Positions 16,995 through 25,075 of a DNA stretch of 64,000 nt are shown here, one piece after another (the first letter of the stretch is position 1; each line of letters begins with the position of its first letter). Below the pieces are notes generated by a model. That model did no database searches, was not told the origin of the DNA, and saw only the letters and a program-made list of their open reading frames with translations. The stretch is from contig NZ_JADPJL010000008.1 of NCBI RefSeq assembly GCF_023073415.1, forward strand, positions 558,001-622,000. The letters are read 5' to 3'. The stretch is from Bradyrhizobium sp. 190 (GTDB taxonomy: Bacteria > Pseudomonadota > Alphaproteobacteria > Rhizobiales > Xanthobacteraceae). The translations under genes and the position numbers were made by a program.

Positions 16995-18947
16995 ATGGGG
17001 GCGCTGATGATGTTGCGCTTGTCCGGAGCCGTGCTGGCTGGCGTTTGCGCCGGGACGGTGTTTGCCACGAGTGTCGCCGCGGAAGATCAAACCACGGACA
17101 TCGGCACGCTCGACAAGGAGACGGCCGATAAGGCGTTCCCCACCAAGCCACCTTATTCGCCATATGCGGGACGCAATTTCCCGACACGGCCGTACTTCGG
17201 CGACACGCACACGCACACCTCTTACTCGATGGACGCGGGCGCGTTCGGCGCTCGGCTCGGCCCAAAGGACGCTTATCGCTTTGCCAAAGGCGAGGAAGTT
17301 ATCGCTTCCAGCGGGCAACGCGCGAAACTTTCGCGCCCGCTGGATTTCATGGTGGTAACGGATCATTCGGACGGCATGGGCTTTTTCCCGCAACTGATCG
17401 GCGGCGATGCTGGCCTGCTGGCGACGCCGCAGGGTCGCAAGTGGTACGACGAGATCAATTCCGGCAAGGGTGCCCAGGCAGCTATCGATATCATTACCAG
17501 CTTCGGCAAGGGGCAAATGCCGAAGGGCTTCCCGACGCCGGGGACGCCGGCCTATCGCAGCGCCTGGCGCGAAACGATCAAGGCGGCGGAAGAAGCCAAT
17601 GAACCCGGCCGCTTCACTGCTTTCATCGGCTATGAGTGGACCTCGAACGCTGGCGGCAACAACCTTCATCGCAATATCATTTGGCGCGACAACGGAGCCA
17701 AGGCGAGTCTCGTCGAACCTTTCACCACGTTGCCGCCGTTGGGCAGCCCAAATCCTCGCGATCTCTGGAAATGGATGGCGATGGTTGAGGAAAAAACCGG
17801 TGCTGAAATTCTTGCGCTTGCACACAACGGCAATCTGAGCAACGGCCGGATGTTTCCAATCATCGAGTCGTTCAATGGCAAGCGGATCGACCGCGAATAT
17901 GCGGAGAACCGCACGCGTTGGGAGCCGCTCTATGAAGCCACGCAAATCAAGGGCGATGGCGAGACCCATCCATTTCTTTCGCCCAACGACGAGTTCGCCA
18001 ATTTCGAACGTTGGGACAAGGGCAACCTCGATCTGACAGAAGTGAAGAAGCCTGAAATGCTGGAATTCGAGTACGTCCGTTCGGCATTGAGGAACGGCCT
18101 CAAGATGGAAGCCGAATTCGGCGTAAATCCCTACAAATTTGGTCTGGTCGGCAGCACCGATGCTCATACCGCGCTCGCGGCAGTCGAGGAGGACAATTTC
18201 TTCGGCAAGACAACTTCGTCCGAACCAAGTGCCGGTCGAGCGACGCATCCCTTCGTCAAGACCGACAAGGCCGTCATCATGGGCTGGGAGACGACCGCCT
18301 CCGGCTACGCCGCGGTATGGGCCACGGAAAATACCCGCGAGGCGATTTTCGACGCCATGAAGCGGCGAGAGACCTATGCCACCACCGGGCCGCGCATGGC
18401 CGTTCGCTTCTTCGGCGGCTGGGATTTTGAGGCGGCCGACGCCAACAACCGCATGCCGGCGCGAGTTGGCTACACCAAGGGCGTGCCGATGGGCGGAGAT
18501 TTGAACAACGCGCCAAACGGAAAGTCGCCCACCTTCCTTGTCGCCGCGTTGAAGGATCCGATCGGCGCCAATCTGGATCGCATCCAGGTCATCAAGGGCT
18601 GGGTCGGAAAAGACGGCCAGACGCTGGAACGAATTTACGACGTCGCAGTATCCGGAGACCGCAAGATCGATGCAGACGGCCGCAGCAGAACATCCGTCGG
18701 CAGCACCGTCGATGTCGCGAACGCGACATGGACCAACACGATCGGCGCGGGCGAGATGATCACGGTCTGGAAGGATCCCGACTTCGATCCGGCATTGCGC
18801 GCCTTCTACTATGTGCGCGTGATCGAAATTCCGACGCCGCGCTGGACGGCCTATGACGCAAAATACTTCGGTATCAAAATGCCGGCTGAAGCCGCGATGA
18901 CGACCACCGAACGCGCTTATACCTCGCCGATATGGTACACGCCTTGA
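16995..18947 (+). CDS. DUF3604 family protein, exported
   Basis: A 650-residue protein with a signal peptide (cleavage near VAAEDQ, residue 31) followed by a full DUF3604 region. PHP-like metal motifs are visible: YFGDTHTHTSYSMDAG near residue 75 and DFMVVTDHSDGMG near residue 118, plus FIGYEWTSNAGGNNLHRN and a late GLVGSTDAHTALA. These His/Asp clusters are typical of PHP-superfamily metal-dependent phosphoesterases, although no substrate is known for DUF3604. It overlaps the next gene by 16 bp and is the first gene of a three-gene operon with a PpiC-type foldase and a HupE-like membrane protein. The start has only a weak upstream site; ATG 17007 is an alternative. Confidence 0.85.
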   Translation: MGALMMLRLSGAVLAGVCAGTVFATSVAAEDQTTDIGTLDKETADKAFPTKPPYSPYAGRNFPTRPYFGDTHTHTSYSMDAGAFGARLGPKDAYRFAKGEEVIASSGQRAKLSRPLDFMVVTDHSDGMGFFPQLIGGDAGLLATPQGRKWYDEINSGKGAQAAIDIITSFGKGQMPKGFPTPGTPAYRSAWRETIKAAEEANEPGRFTAFIGYEWTSNAGGNNLHRNIIWRDNGAKASLVEPFTTLPPLGSPNPRDLWKWMAMVEEKTGAEILALAHNGNLSNGRMFPIIESFNGKRIDREYAENRTRWEPLYEATQIKGDGETHPFLSPNDEFANFERWDKGNLDLTEVKKPEMLEFEYVRSALRNGLKMEAEFGVNPYKFGLVGSTDAHTALAAVEEDNFFGKTTSSEPSAGRATHPFVKTDKAVIMGWETTASGYAAVWATENTREAIFDAMKRRETYATTGPRMAVRFFGGWDFEAADANNRMPARVGYTKGVPMGGDLNNAPNGKSPTFLVAALKDPIGANLDRIQVIKGWVGKDGQTLERIYDVAVSGDRKIDADGRSRTSVGSTVDVANATWTNTIGAGEMITVWKDPDFDPALRAFYYVRVIEIPTPRWTAYDAKYFGIKMPAEAAMTTTERAYTSPIWYTP

Positions 18948-19807
18948 TTTCTCGGCTGCTGAGAGAGCCATTACTTCAGTTTCTCGCCCTTGGCGCCATG
19001 CTGTTCGGGCTCTACGGCCTGGTCGGCAAGCAAAGCGCGGAGGCGCCCGAGAAAATCGTTGTTTCCGCTTCGCGGATCGCCAACCTCGGTGACGGATTTG
19101 CGCGGACGTGGCGGCGACCGCCGAGCGAACAGGAACTGCAGGACCTGATTGAGGACTACATCCGCGACGAGGTCTTCTACCGCGAGGGCAGGGCGGCCGG
19201 ACTGGACCGCGACGACGCCGTCATTCGACGCCGCGTGCGGCAGAAGATGGAATTTCTCGCCGAGGACATGTCCGTACCGGAGCCGAATGATGAGCAGCTT
19301 GCGGCCTATCTCGCGTCCAACCCAGAGCGCTTCAGAGCCGAGGACAGTCTCACATTCCGTCACGTCTTCCTGAGTGCTACGCGGCGCCAAAATACCATCG
19401 ACAGCGATAGCAAACAGATTGCGAGCATCCTGGCTCGCGCCGACGCGGCTGTAGATGCGACGGCACTCGGCGATCCCTTCCTGCTTGGCGAGGAGTTTCG
19501 CGGCGTCTCGGCAACAAAGGTAATGAACCAATTTGGTGAAAGGTTTGCCAAACGGATACTCGCGATGGAAGAGGGCCGCTGGCAGGGACCGGTTGCTTCG
19601 GGCTTTGGGCAGCATTTCGTTTTTATCAGCGAACGGGTGTCGGGAGGCCTGCCACCGCTCGATGATATCAGGGCAGCCGTCCGCCGAGAATGGGCGAACG
19701 CGCGGCGCCTTGAGGCGGAACATAAGCTTTATGCCTCGCTGCGGGAGCGCTACGAAATCGTGGTGGAGGCGCCTCGGGAAAAGGCGGCGGAGGCCGTCAG
19801 CCGATGA
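18932..19807 (+). CDS. Membrane-anchored PpiC-type peptidyl-prolyl isomerase
   Basis: A 291-residue protein with one N-terminal membrane anchor (about residues 15-32) and a periplasmic SurA/PpiC-like part. The central segment LIEDYIRDEVFYREGRAAGL is the usual N-terminal chaperone helix of the family. The parvulin domain (about 130-240) runs from FRHVFLSATRR to GFGQHFVFISER. It probably helps fold the neighbouring exported DUF3604 protein or an outer-membrane partner. It overlaps DUF3604 by 16 bp and the next gene by ATGA, so translation is coupled. Confidence 0.85.
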   Translation: MVHALISRLLREPLLQFLALGAMLFGLYGLVGKQSAEAPEKIVVSASRIANLGDGFARTWRRPPSEQELQDLIEDYIRDEVFYREGRAAGLDRDDAVIRRRVRQKMEFLAEDMSVPEPNDEQLAAYLASNPERFRAEDSLTFRHVFLSATRRQNTIDSDSKQIASILARADAAVDATALGDPFLLGEEFRGVSATKVMNQFGERFAKRILAMEEGRWQGPVASGFGQHFVFISERVSGGLPPLDDIRAAVRREWANARRLEAEHKLYASLRERYEIVVEAPREKAAEAVSR

Positions 19808-20826
19808 ATCGCTTCCGTTTTCTCCTTGCCGTTCTGACGGTGCTGCTGCCGCAACTTGCCTTCTCGGATGAACTTCGGCCGGGCTATCTTGAAATACGCC
19901 AGACCAGCCCCGACGCCTATAATCTGCTTTTCAAGATTCCCGCGCGGGGGGAGGAATTGCGGCTCGCGATCTACGTCAAACTGCCCGAGGGCACTCAAGA
20001 CGTAGGGCCGCCGCGGGCGTCATTTAGCGCTGGGGCCTACGTCGAACGCCGCAGCATTCGGCGGGATGGAGGGCTCGCCGGGCAGACGGTATCGATTGAG
20101 GGCTTGTCGGCCACATTGACTGATGTACTCGTTCGGGCCGAAAGCCTTGCCGGCGGAATACAGACCGAGCGGCTGTCTCCGACGAAGACGACGTTCATTG
20201 TTCAGGCCACGCCAGGCGCGGGCGAGGTCGCTGCAACCTATCTGCGCCTTGGCGTCGAACACATCCTTTTCGGCTTCGATCACCTGCTCTTTGTGCTGGC
20301 GCTGGTGATCCTCGTTCGAGGCTGGGCCCGCGTCGCCCTTACAGTGACGGCATTCACTATCGCGCACAGCGTTACCCTTGCCGCGTCGACACTCGGTTTC
20401 GTGAACGCGCCGGGTCCGCCTCTTGAAGCAACCATAGCGCTTAGCATTATGCTTGTTTCGGTCGAGATTCTGAACGCACGGCGCGGAAGGCCAAGTCTGA
20501 CGGCGCGTATGCCATGGCTGGTTGCCTTCAGCTTTGGGCTCTTGCACGGTTTCGGCTTCGCCGGAGCGCTGGCGGAGGTGGGATTACCTCAACATGCGAT
20601 CCCCGTTGCGCTGCTGTTTTTCAATATTGGGGTGGAGGTCGGACAGCTTATCTTTGTCGCCGCAGTGTTGTCGGCAATATCGTTACTACGCTACGCTGCG
20701 TCCCGGCTATTGGAGCCTGCGCCCTTACAGCGAGCATTTGACCGGCTCGATGTGGCGGTCGGCTACGCCATAGGCGTCGTGGCGGCCTACTGGCTGGTTG
20801 AGCGAACGACCGCCTTTTTCGCATAA
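19804..20826 (+). CDS. HupE/UreJ-like membrane protein
   Basis: A 340-residue protein with a signal peptide, a periplasmic beta-rich domain (about residues 22-140), and a membrane domain of about six helices. The membrane part has the HupE/UreJ_2 pattern YLRLGVEHILFGFDHLLFVL and, later, FSFGLLHGFGFAGAL. Conserved His and Asp residues within helices suggest transition-metal (nickel or cobalt) transport, as proposed for HupE/UreJ, but substrate here is inference. No hydrogenase or urease genes are in the window. The start overlaps the PpiC stop by ATGA. Confidence 0.85.
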   Translation: MNRFRFLLAVLTVLLPQLAFSDELRPGYLEIRQTSPDAYNLLFKIPARGEELRLAIYVKLPEGTQDVGPPRASFSAGAYVERRSIRRDGGLAGQTVSIEGLSATLTDVLVRAESLAGGIQTERLSPTKTTFIVQATPGAGEVAATYLRLGVEHILFGFDHLLFVLALVILVRGWARVALTVTAFTIAHSVTLAASTLGFVNAPGPPLEATIALSIMLVSVEILNARRGRPSLTARMPWLVAFSFGLLHGFGFAGALAEVGLPQHAIPVALLFFNIGVEVGQLIFVAAVLSAISLLRYAASRLLEPAPLQRAFDRLDVAVGYAIGVVAAYWLVERTTAFFA

Positions 20827-20962
20827 CAAAGCGCCCTGCGGGGCACCGCCTGCTTGGTTTCTCCACGCGGCTCGGGAGCGAAGCGGCTATTCCATCGGGC
20901 GACGCTGGAGACGGCATTTCCCGGGCTTTCCGATCCGGTACGCGGCCGGTGAACGTTCAACG

Positions 20963-21625
20963 CTAGCCCGCGCGCCAGCCCATTTCCCAGAAGTCGGCTT
21001 CGAGCCGGGTGGCTTCCTTGAAGATCGCGATCAGCTCTGCCTCGCGCGCCGGCGTGGCATAGCGATCGGCAAGGGCTTCCAGGTGCTCCCGCGCTTTCGC
21101 CGCGACCTCCTGATAAGGTCCGCCGGCATACTCGGCGATCCAGACGCGATACGGGTTTGCTGCAGCGAGCGCATCGGGTCGCGCGGCGAGCCGCGTCGCG
21201 ATCTCTGCGTAGCCGATCACGCAAGGGGCGAGCGCCACCTTGAGCGCCAGGAGATCACCGCGCATTCCGGCGTCGAGCACGTAGCGCGTATAAGCCAGCA
21301 TCTCGACCGCCGGGCGTGCTTGTTCAAGATCGGTGGCCGACAGGCCCCAGCCGGCGCAGAGCTTCACATGCAGGTTCATCTCGACGTCGAGAATGGCCGA
21401 GAGGCCGCCAGCCGCCTCGCGCATGTCGGCGAGCGTGGGCGACTTGTAGACGGAGAGGGCGTAGGCGCGGGCAAACTCGATAAGGAACAGGTAGTCCTGA
21501 ACGAGGTAGTGACGAAACGCCGCTTCTGCGAGCGAACCGTCTGCCATCCCTTCCGTAAAGGGGTGCTCGGTGTAGAGGCGCCATTCGGCGGATGCTGCGG
21601 TTTTCAGTCGCTCGAAGAAACTCAT
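20963..21625 (-). CDS. tenA: TenA-family thiaminase II / aminopyrimidine aminohydrolase
   Basis: A 220-residue all-helical TenA protein of normal length. Family residues are visible in HPFTEGMADGSLAEAAFRHY, YLVQDYLFLIEFARAYA and the catalytic-cysteine segment ALAPCVIGYAEIATRL, with the C-terminal acid in EADFWEMGW. TenA salvages thiamine by hydrolysing aminopyrimidine breakdown products. The start MSFFERLK matches the family N-terminus; a GTG 20 codons earlier would add a low-complexity repeat of Ala/Lys/Thr. No thiamine riboswitch is evident upstream and no other thiamine gene is nearby. Several ThDP enzymes occur in the window, which may be coincidence. Confidence 0.88.
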   Translation of the reverse strand: MSFFERLKTAASAEWRLYTEHPFTEGMADGSLAEAAFRHYLVQDYLFLIEFARAYALSVYKSPTLADMREAAGGLSAILDVEMNLHVKLCAGWGLSATDLEQARPAVEMLAYTRYVLDAGMRGDLLALKVALAPCVIGYAEIATRLAARPDALAAANPYRVWIAEYAGGPYQEVAAKAREHLEALADRYATPAREAELIAIFKEATRLEADFWEMGWRAG

Positions 21626-21747
21626 GAACTCTTTCGCAAGGGTGGATTTCGCAAGGGCGGTTTTCTCAGGGAGCGTCTTTGGCACGCCACCCAGTCATGT
21701 TGAAGCGCTTTTCTGCCGAGCTCCTGGAAAATGGCCTGTTGCGTCGC

Positions 21748-23166
21748 CTAGTTGACGGGCCCGCCGCGACCTAAATGTTCAATGTCTGGCTCGGCTCTCT
21801 TCACCCCGGTCCTCCGGTTGACCATGATTGTCACGAGCCAAAGCACGATGCCCACCCCGAGCAGGACACCGGCGACATGGTACTGAACAACGGCTCGGCC
21901 GGTCCAGGGACCCGTGAGGAAGGCACAGAACACGGCACCCAGGATCGGCAGAATGGTCGGCGTGCGGAAATGCTGGTGATCCACAGGATCGCGCCGAAGC
22001 ACCAGGACGGCAATATTCACCACCGTGAAAACGCACAACAAGAGAAGCGCGGTGGTGCCTCCAAGTGCCGGCACCTCACCGACAAATGTGATCAGGGCAA
22101 ATGCCAGCAAGGTCGTGAAGCCGATGGCGACATAAGGTGTCCGCCGCGTTTGGTGTACTTTGCCGAGGGCTGGCGGAAGCACATGCTCGCGGCTCATGCC
22201 GTACACAAGGCGGCTGGCCATGAGCATATTGATGAGTGCGCTATTGGCCACGGCAAACATGGTGATGAAGCCGAAGATCCAAAGCGGAAAATTTGGCGCG
22301 CCTTGCTGGACCACTTGCAGAAGGGGAGTCTCGCCTTCGCCCAACTGCTCCGGCGCCACCAGCGTGATCGCCGAGATCGAGACAAGAACATAGATGAGAC
22401 CGGTAATCACAAGGCCGGTAAGCAACACCTTTGGAAAGTGACGGGTTGGATCCTTGCATTCCTCGGCCATGTTGACCGAATCCTCGAAGCCCACCATGGC
22501 AAAGAATGCCAGCGTGGTTGCGGCAATCACCGGCCAGAACATGCTGCCGTCCGCGCTCGTACGAAACTGAACGACTCGCGAGACATCGCCCTGGCCCAAC
22601 CCGATCGCCCAAAGGCCGATCACGATAATAATCAGCAGTCCTGTCAGCTCTACGCAGGTGAGGACGACGTTAGCCTTCACGCTTTCGCCGACGCCGCGGA
22701 AATTGACCGCAGCAACGATTGCCATGAAAGCGAGACCGGTAGCGGTGATGGCAAAGCCCGATAGATTGAGCCCCATCGCGCTCGACATGTTCGCGGCAAA
22801 AGCCCGGGAAGCCGTCGATGCCGAGGTGATGCCTGAGCACATCACCGCAAACGCAACGATGAACGTGATGAAATGGATGCCAAAAGCCTTATGCGTATAA
22901 AGGGCAGCGCCGGCAGCTTTGGGATATTTCGTGACCAGCTCGAGATAGCTGAACGCGGTCACAAGTGCGACCACAAAAGCGACCACGAAAGGCAGCCATA
23001 CCACGCCTCCCACTTGCTTCGCGACCTGGCCAGTGAGCGCATAGATCCCGGTGCCGAGAATGTCGCCGACGATGAACAGCAAGAGCAACCATGGGCCCAT
23101 GACCCTGTGAAGACTTGGTTCGGCGCCGCTTGCTTGAGTGCCGGCGTTGACAGGGACATCGGTCAT
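21748..23166 (-). CDS. APC-superfamily amino acid permease
   Basis: A 472-residue permease with about twelve membrane helices. It shows the APC signature in helix 1 (LLLLFIVGDILGTGIYALTG) and the central TTLAFFAMVGFEDSVNMAEE with the following KDPTRHFPK, typical of amino acid/polyamine/organocation carriers of the YfnA/CAT-like branch. The start has AAGGA 7 bp upstream. It is a single gene next to tenA; the substrate cannot be told. The region just upstream holds a fragment of an IclR gene. Confidence 0.88.
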   Translation of the reverse strand: MTDVPVNAGTQASGAEPSLHRVMGPWLLLLFIVGDILGTGIYALTGQVAKQVGGVVWLPFVVAFVVALVTAFSYLELVTKYPKAAGAALYTHKAFGIHFITFIVAFAVMCSGITSASTASRAFAANMSSAMGLNLSGFAITATGLAFMAIVAAVNFRGVGESVKANVVLTCVELTGLLIIIVIGLWAIGLGQGDVSRVVQFRTSADGSMFWPVIAATTLAFFAMVGFEDSVNMAEECKDPTRHFPKVLLTGLVITGLIYVLVSISAITLVAPEQLGEGETPLLQVVQQGAPNFPLWIFGFITMFAVANSALINMLMASRLVYGMSREHVLPPALGKVHQTRRTPYVAIGFTTLLAFALITFVGEVPALGGTTALLLLCVFTVVNIAVLVLRRDPVDHQHFRTPTILPILGAVFCAFLTGPWTGRAVVQYHVAGVLLGVGIVLWLVTIMVNRRTGVKRAEPDIEHLGRGGPVN

Positions 23167-23245
23167 CGCACGTCCTTATTCGCTCCCGGTAACGCGTTCA
23201 GTGTATCGACAATCAAAGGTTTACTGCAATAGCCATCTATTCCTC

Positions 23246-23368
23246 TCAGGATGGACCAGCCGCCTCATCGACGAGCGTTTACCCGCACTGGGCCGCACCG
23301 TGCGCGATGTGGCGACCGAACTGACGGCCGCGCCCGGCGAGGTGCTGCCTGCGGCAAAATCTTGCTGA
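23246..23368 (+). pseudogene. Remnant of an IclR-family gene (C-terminal end only)
   Basis: A 40-codon stretch ending in TGA at 23366-23368 translates to a protein end that aligns along its length with the last 41 residues of the IclR protein at 15503-16354. For example, ERLPALGRTVRDVATELT here corresponds to ERVPELGRIVREVAAELT there. Nothing upstream in that frame resembles the rest of an IclR protein; the preceding DNA is the start region of the APC permease. The copy is therefore truncated and non-functional, marking an old deletion or rearrangement. Confidence 0.7.
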
Positions 23369-23468
23369 GTGTAGCCGGGAACATCGAAGTTCGTTCTGAC
23401 TTCGACAACGTTCAAGTTCGATCATGGAGGCCGAATGTCGCGCCGCACTGCGCTGCGGTAACGCTCCG

Positions 23469-24860
23469 CTATCCGCGGATCGCCGCATTGGCCTTCTCGG
23501 CGGCGTTGGTCATCGCGATCTTCGCCGGTCTCGCTCCGGAGACCACTTCATTCACGCCGATCATGAACGCGTCCAGGATGGGTCTCGAGAGCGAATGGAA
23601 AAGGATTGCCTTGGCGCGGTCGACATCGGCATTCTGCAAGTTGGTCAGCGCCGCCTCCGCGGCTTGGGCGCCGAACGCCTTCTTGAAGCCCTCGCTCGAC
23701 CAGGCCGATACGCGTGTCGTCGCCAGCCCCGCTGCGGCGGAGCGCAGCGAGGTCGGCTTGCTTGTCGCCCACAGCAGAAACAGGAAAGCCGCCCGCTTGT
23801 TTCGTGACCTGGAATTGATGCATGCCTGCCAGTGCGACATGAACGGCACGGACGTGCGACCGGCGACATGTGGAAAGGCGGCAAACACGGCCTGCCTGGC
23901 AACGTGGCTTTTTGCTGGATTGGAGATGTCGGTAGCGAAGTTGCTGCTGTCGATCGCCATCGCCGTCTTGCGCTGAAGGAAGTCGTCCAGCACGTGATAC
24001 CATTCGTAGCCGCTCACACCACGAGATCCGGCTTGACTGAGCAGCTGACCGAACATCTCGATGGCCGCGATGGCCTCCGGGGTCGCGAAAGCGGCCTTGT
24101 TGTCCTTGACCATGTCCCCGCCATAGGAGAACACGAAGCTCATGGCCGGCACGGACGAATTGCCACCGGCTTGAGCCCGCATGGCTATCCCGGACATCTC
24201 ATTGGTCTTGACCGCGTTCGCGGTAACAAGCAGCTCATCGAAAGTCCGGGGAACCGGCAGGTTCTTGGCCGCCAGCGCATCGCCGTTGATGAACAAGGTC
24301 ACCGCCTCGGACGTGATCGGCATGGCGTAGCGTTCGCCGTCCCGCCACAACGGAAAGACGCGAGCGGTCTTAAGAAGGTCGCTCTCGTCATACCAGCCGA
24401 GATCGGTCAGCGACTTGTCGGAATAATGGGCGTTCAACGGCTCGAGCCAGCCGTTCGAGATGCCCTGGCCATAGGTCGTGTACATGAAGACGTCGGGTGT
24501 GCCGCCGCCACGGTTGAGCTGGATCGGCAGCGCGCCCAGGTAGGTGGTCTCCAATCGGAAGTCGGTAACGACGCTGATACCGGTGAGCTTGGTGAAATCC
24601 CACAAAAGCGGGGTAATCGCGTTCGACCAGGGATGGATCGCGCCCGCGAGCGTGATCGTCTGCCCGGCAAATTGTTTCCAATCTATCCCAGCGTTGGCAT
24701 AGCTCGCGGCGCCATCCTCTGCGAAACCCCACCGCGGCAATATGGCGAGGGCAGGCAAAGCCACCCCCGCCGCGCCCAATCCCTTGACGAAGTTGCGCCG
24801 GCTACCCGGCCCTGGACTGCCCGGCGAATTTTCGTTTTGCGACTTTTCATCTGGAGCCAT
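23469..24860 (-). CDS. Orphan ABC solute-binding protein with Tat signal
   Basis: A 463-residue family 1-type extracellular solute-binding protein. A twin-arginine signal is visible (GSRRNFVKGLGAAGVALPAL). The mature part shows the sugar/polyol-type pattern: GGGTPDVFMYTTYGQGISNG, then INGDALAAKNLPVPRTFDEL and, later, AAFLFLLWATSK. Such proteins usually feed carbohydrate ABC importers, but no permease or ATPase gene is adjacent. Tat export suggests that the protein folds in the cytoplasm or needs fast folding. The genes on both sides are unrelated. Confidence 0.8.
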   Translation of the reverse strand: MAPDEKSQNENSPGSPGPGSRRNFVKGLGAAGVALPALAILPRWGFAEDGAASYANAGIDWKQFAGQTITLAGAIHPWSNAITPLLWDFTKLTGISVVTDFRLETTYLGALPIQLNRGGGTPDVFMYTTYGQGISNGWLEPLNAHYSDKSLTDLGWYDESDLLKTARVFPLWRDGERYAMPITSEAVTLFINGDALAAKNLPVPRTFDELLVTANAVKTNEMSGIAMRAQAGGNSSVPAMSFVFSYGGDMVKDNKAAFATPEAIAAIEMFGQLLSQAGSRGVSGYEWYHVLDDFLQRKTAMAIDSSNFATDISNPAKSHVARQAVFAAFPHVAGRTSVPFMSHWQACINSRSRNKRAAFLFLLWATSKPTSLRSAAAGLATTRVSAWSSEGFKKAFGAQAAEAALTNLQNADVDRAKAILFHSLSRPILDAFMIGVNEVVSGARPAKIAMTNAAEKANAAIRG

Positions 24861-25075
24861 GTGGTTGCTCCTGCCGGCGGATCGGCCTTGGCCTTCGCAA
24901 CGCGGGGGCGGGGCCTTACCCGTGACGTTCTTGCCCCTTGCGTGTAATCTGAGTGGTAGAGCGTGCCGGTTCCCGTTTCACCCACGCGGACTGTGGCTAT
25001 ATTTCATTATACTAGCAATGCTCTGCGTCGGCATCAGAAAACAATCGCTCACGCGAGCATCGAAGACCTGGGTCC

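Noticed and set aside
16923..18971. 682-codon minus-strand frame
   Set aside because: Antisense to the DUF3604 gene; no family pattern.
21301..21747. Search for a thiamine riboswitch upstream of tenA
   Set aside because: No CUGAGA-type core or matching helices found on the minus strand before 21625.
23384..23405. TCGAAGT...ACTTCGA inverted repeat
   Set aside because: Arms of 7 bp with an 8-nt loop and no T tract; too weak to call as terminator or operator.
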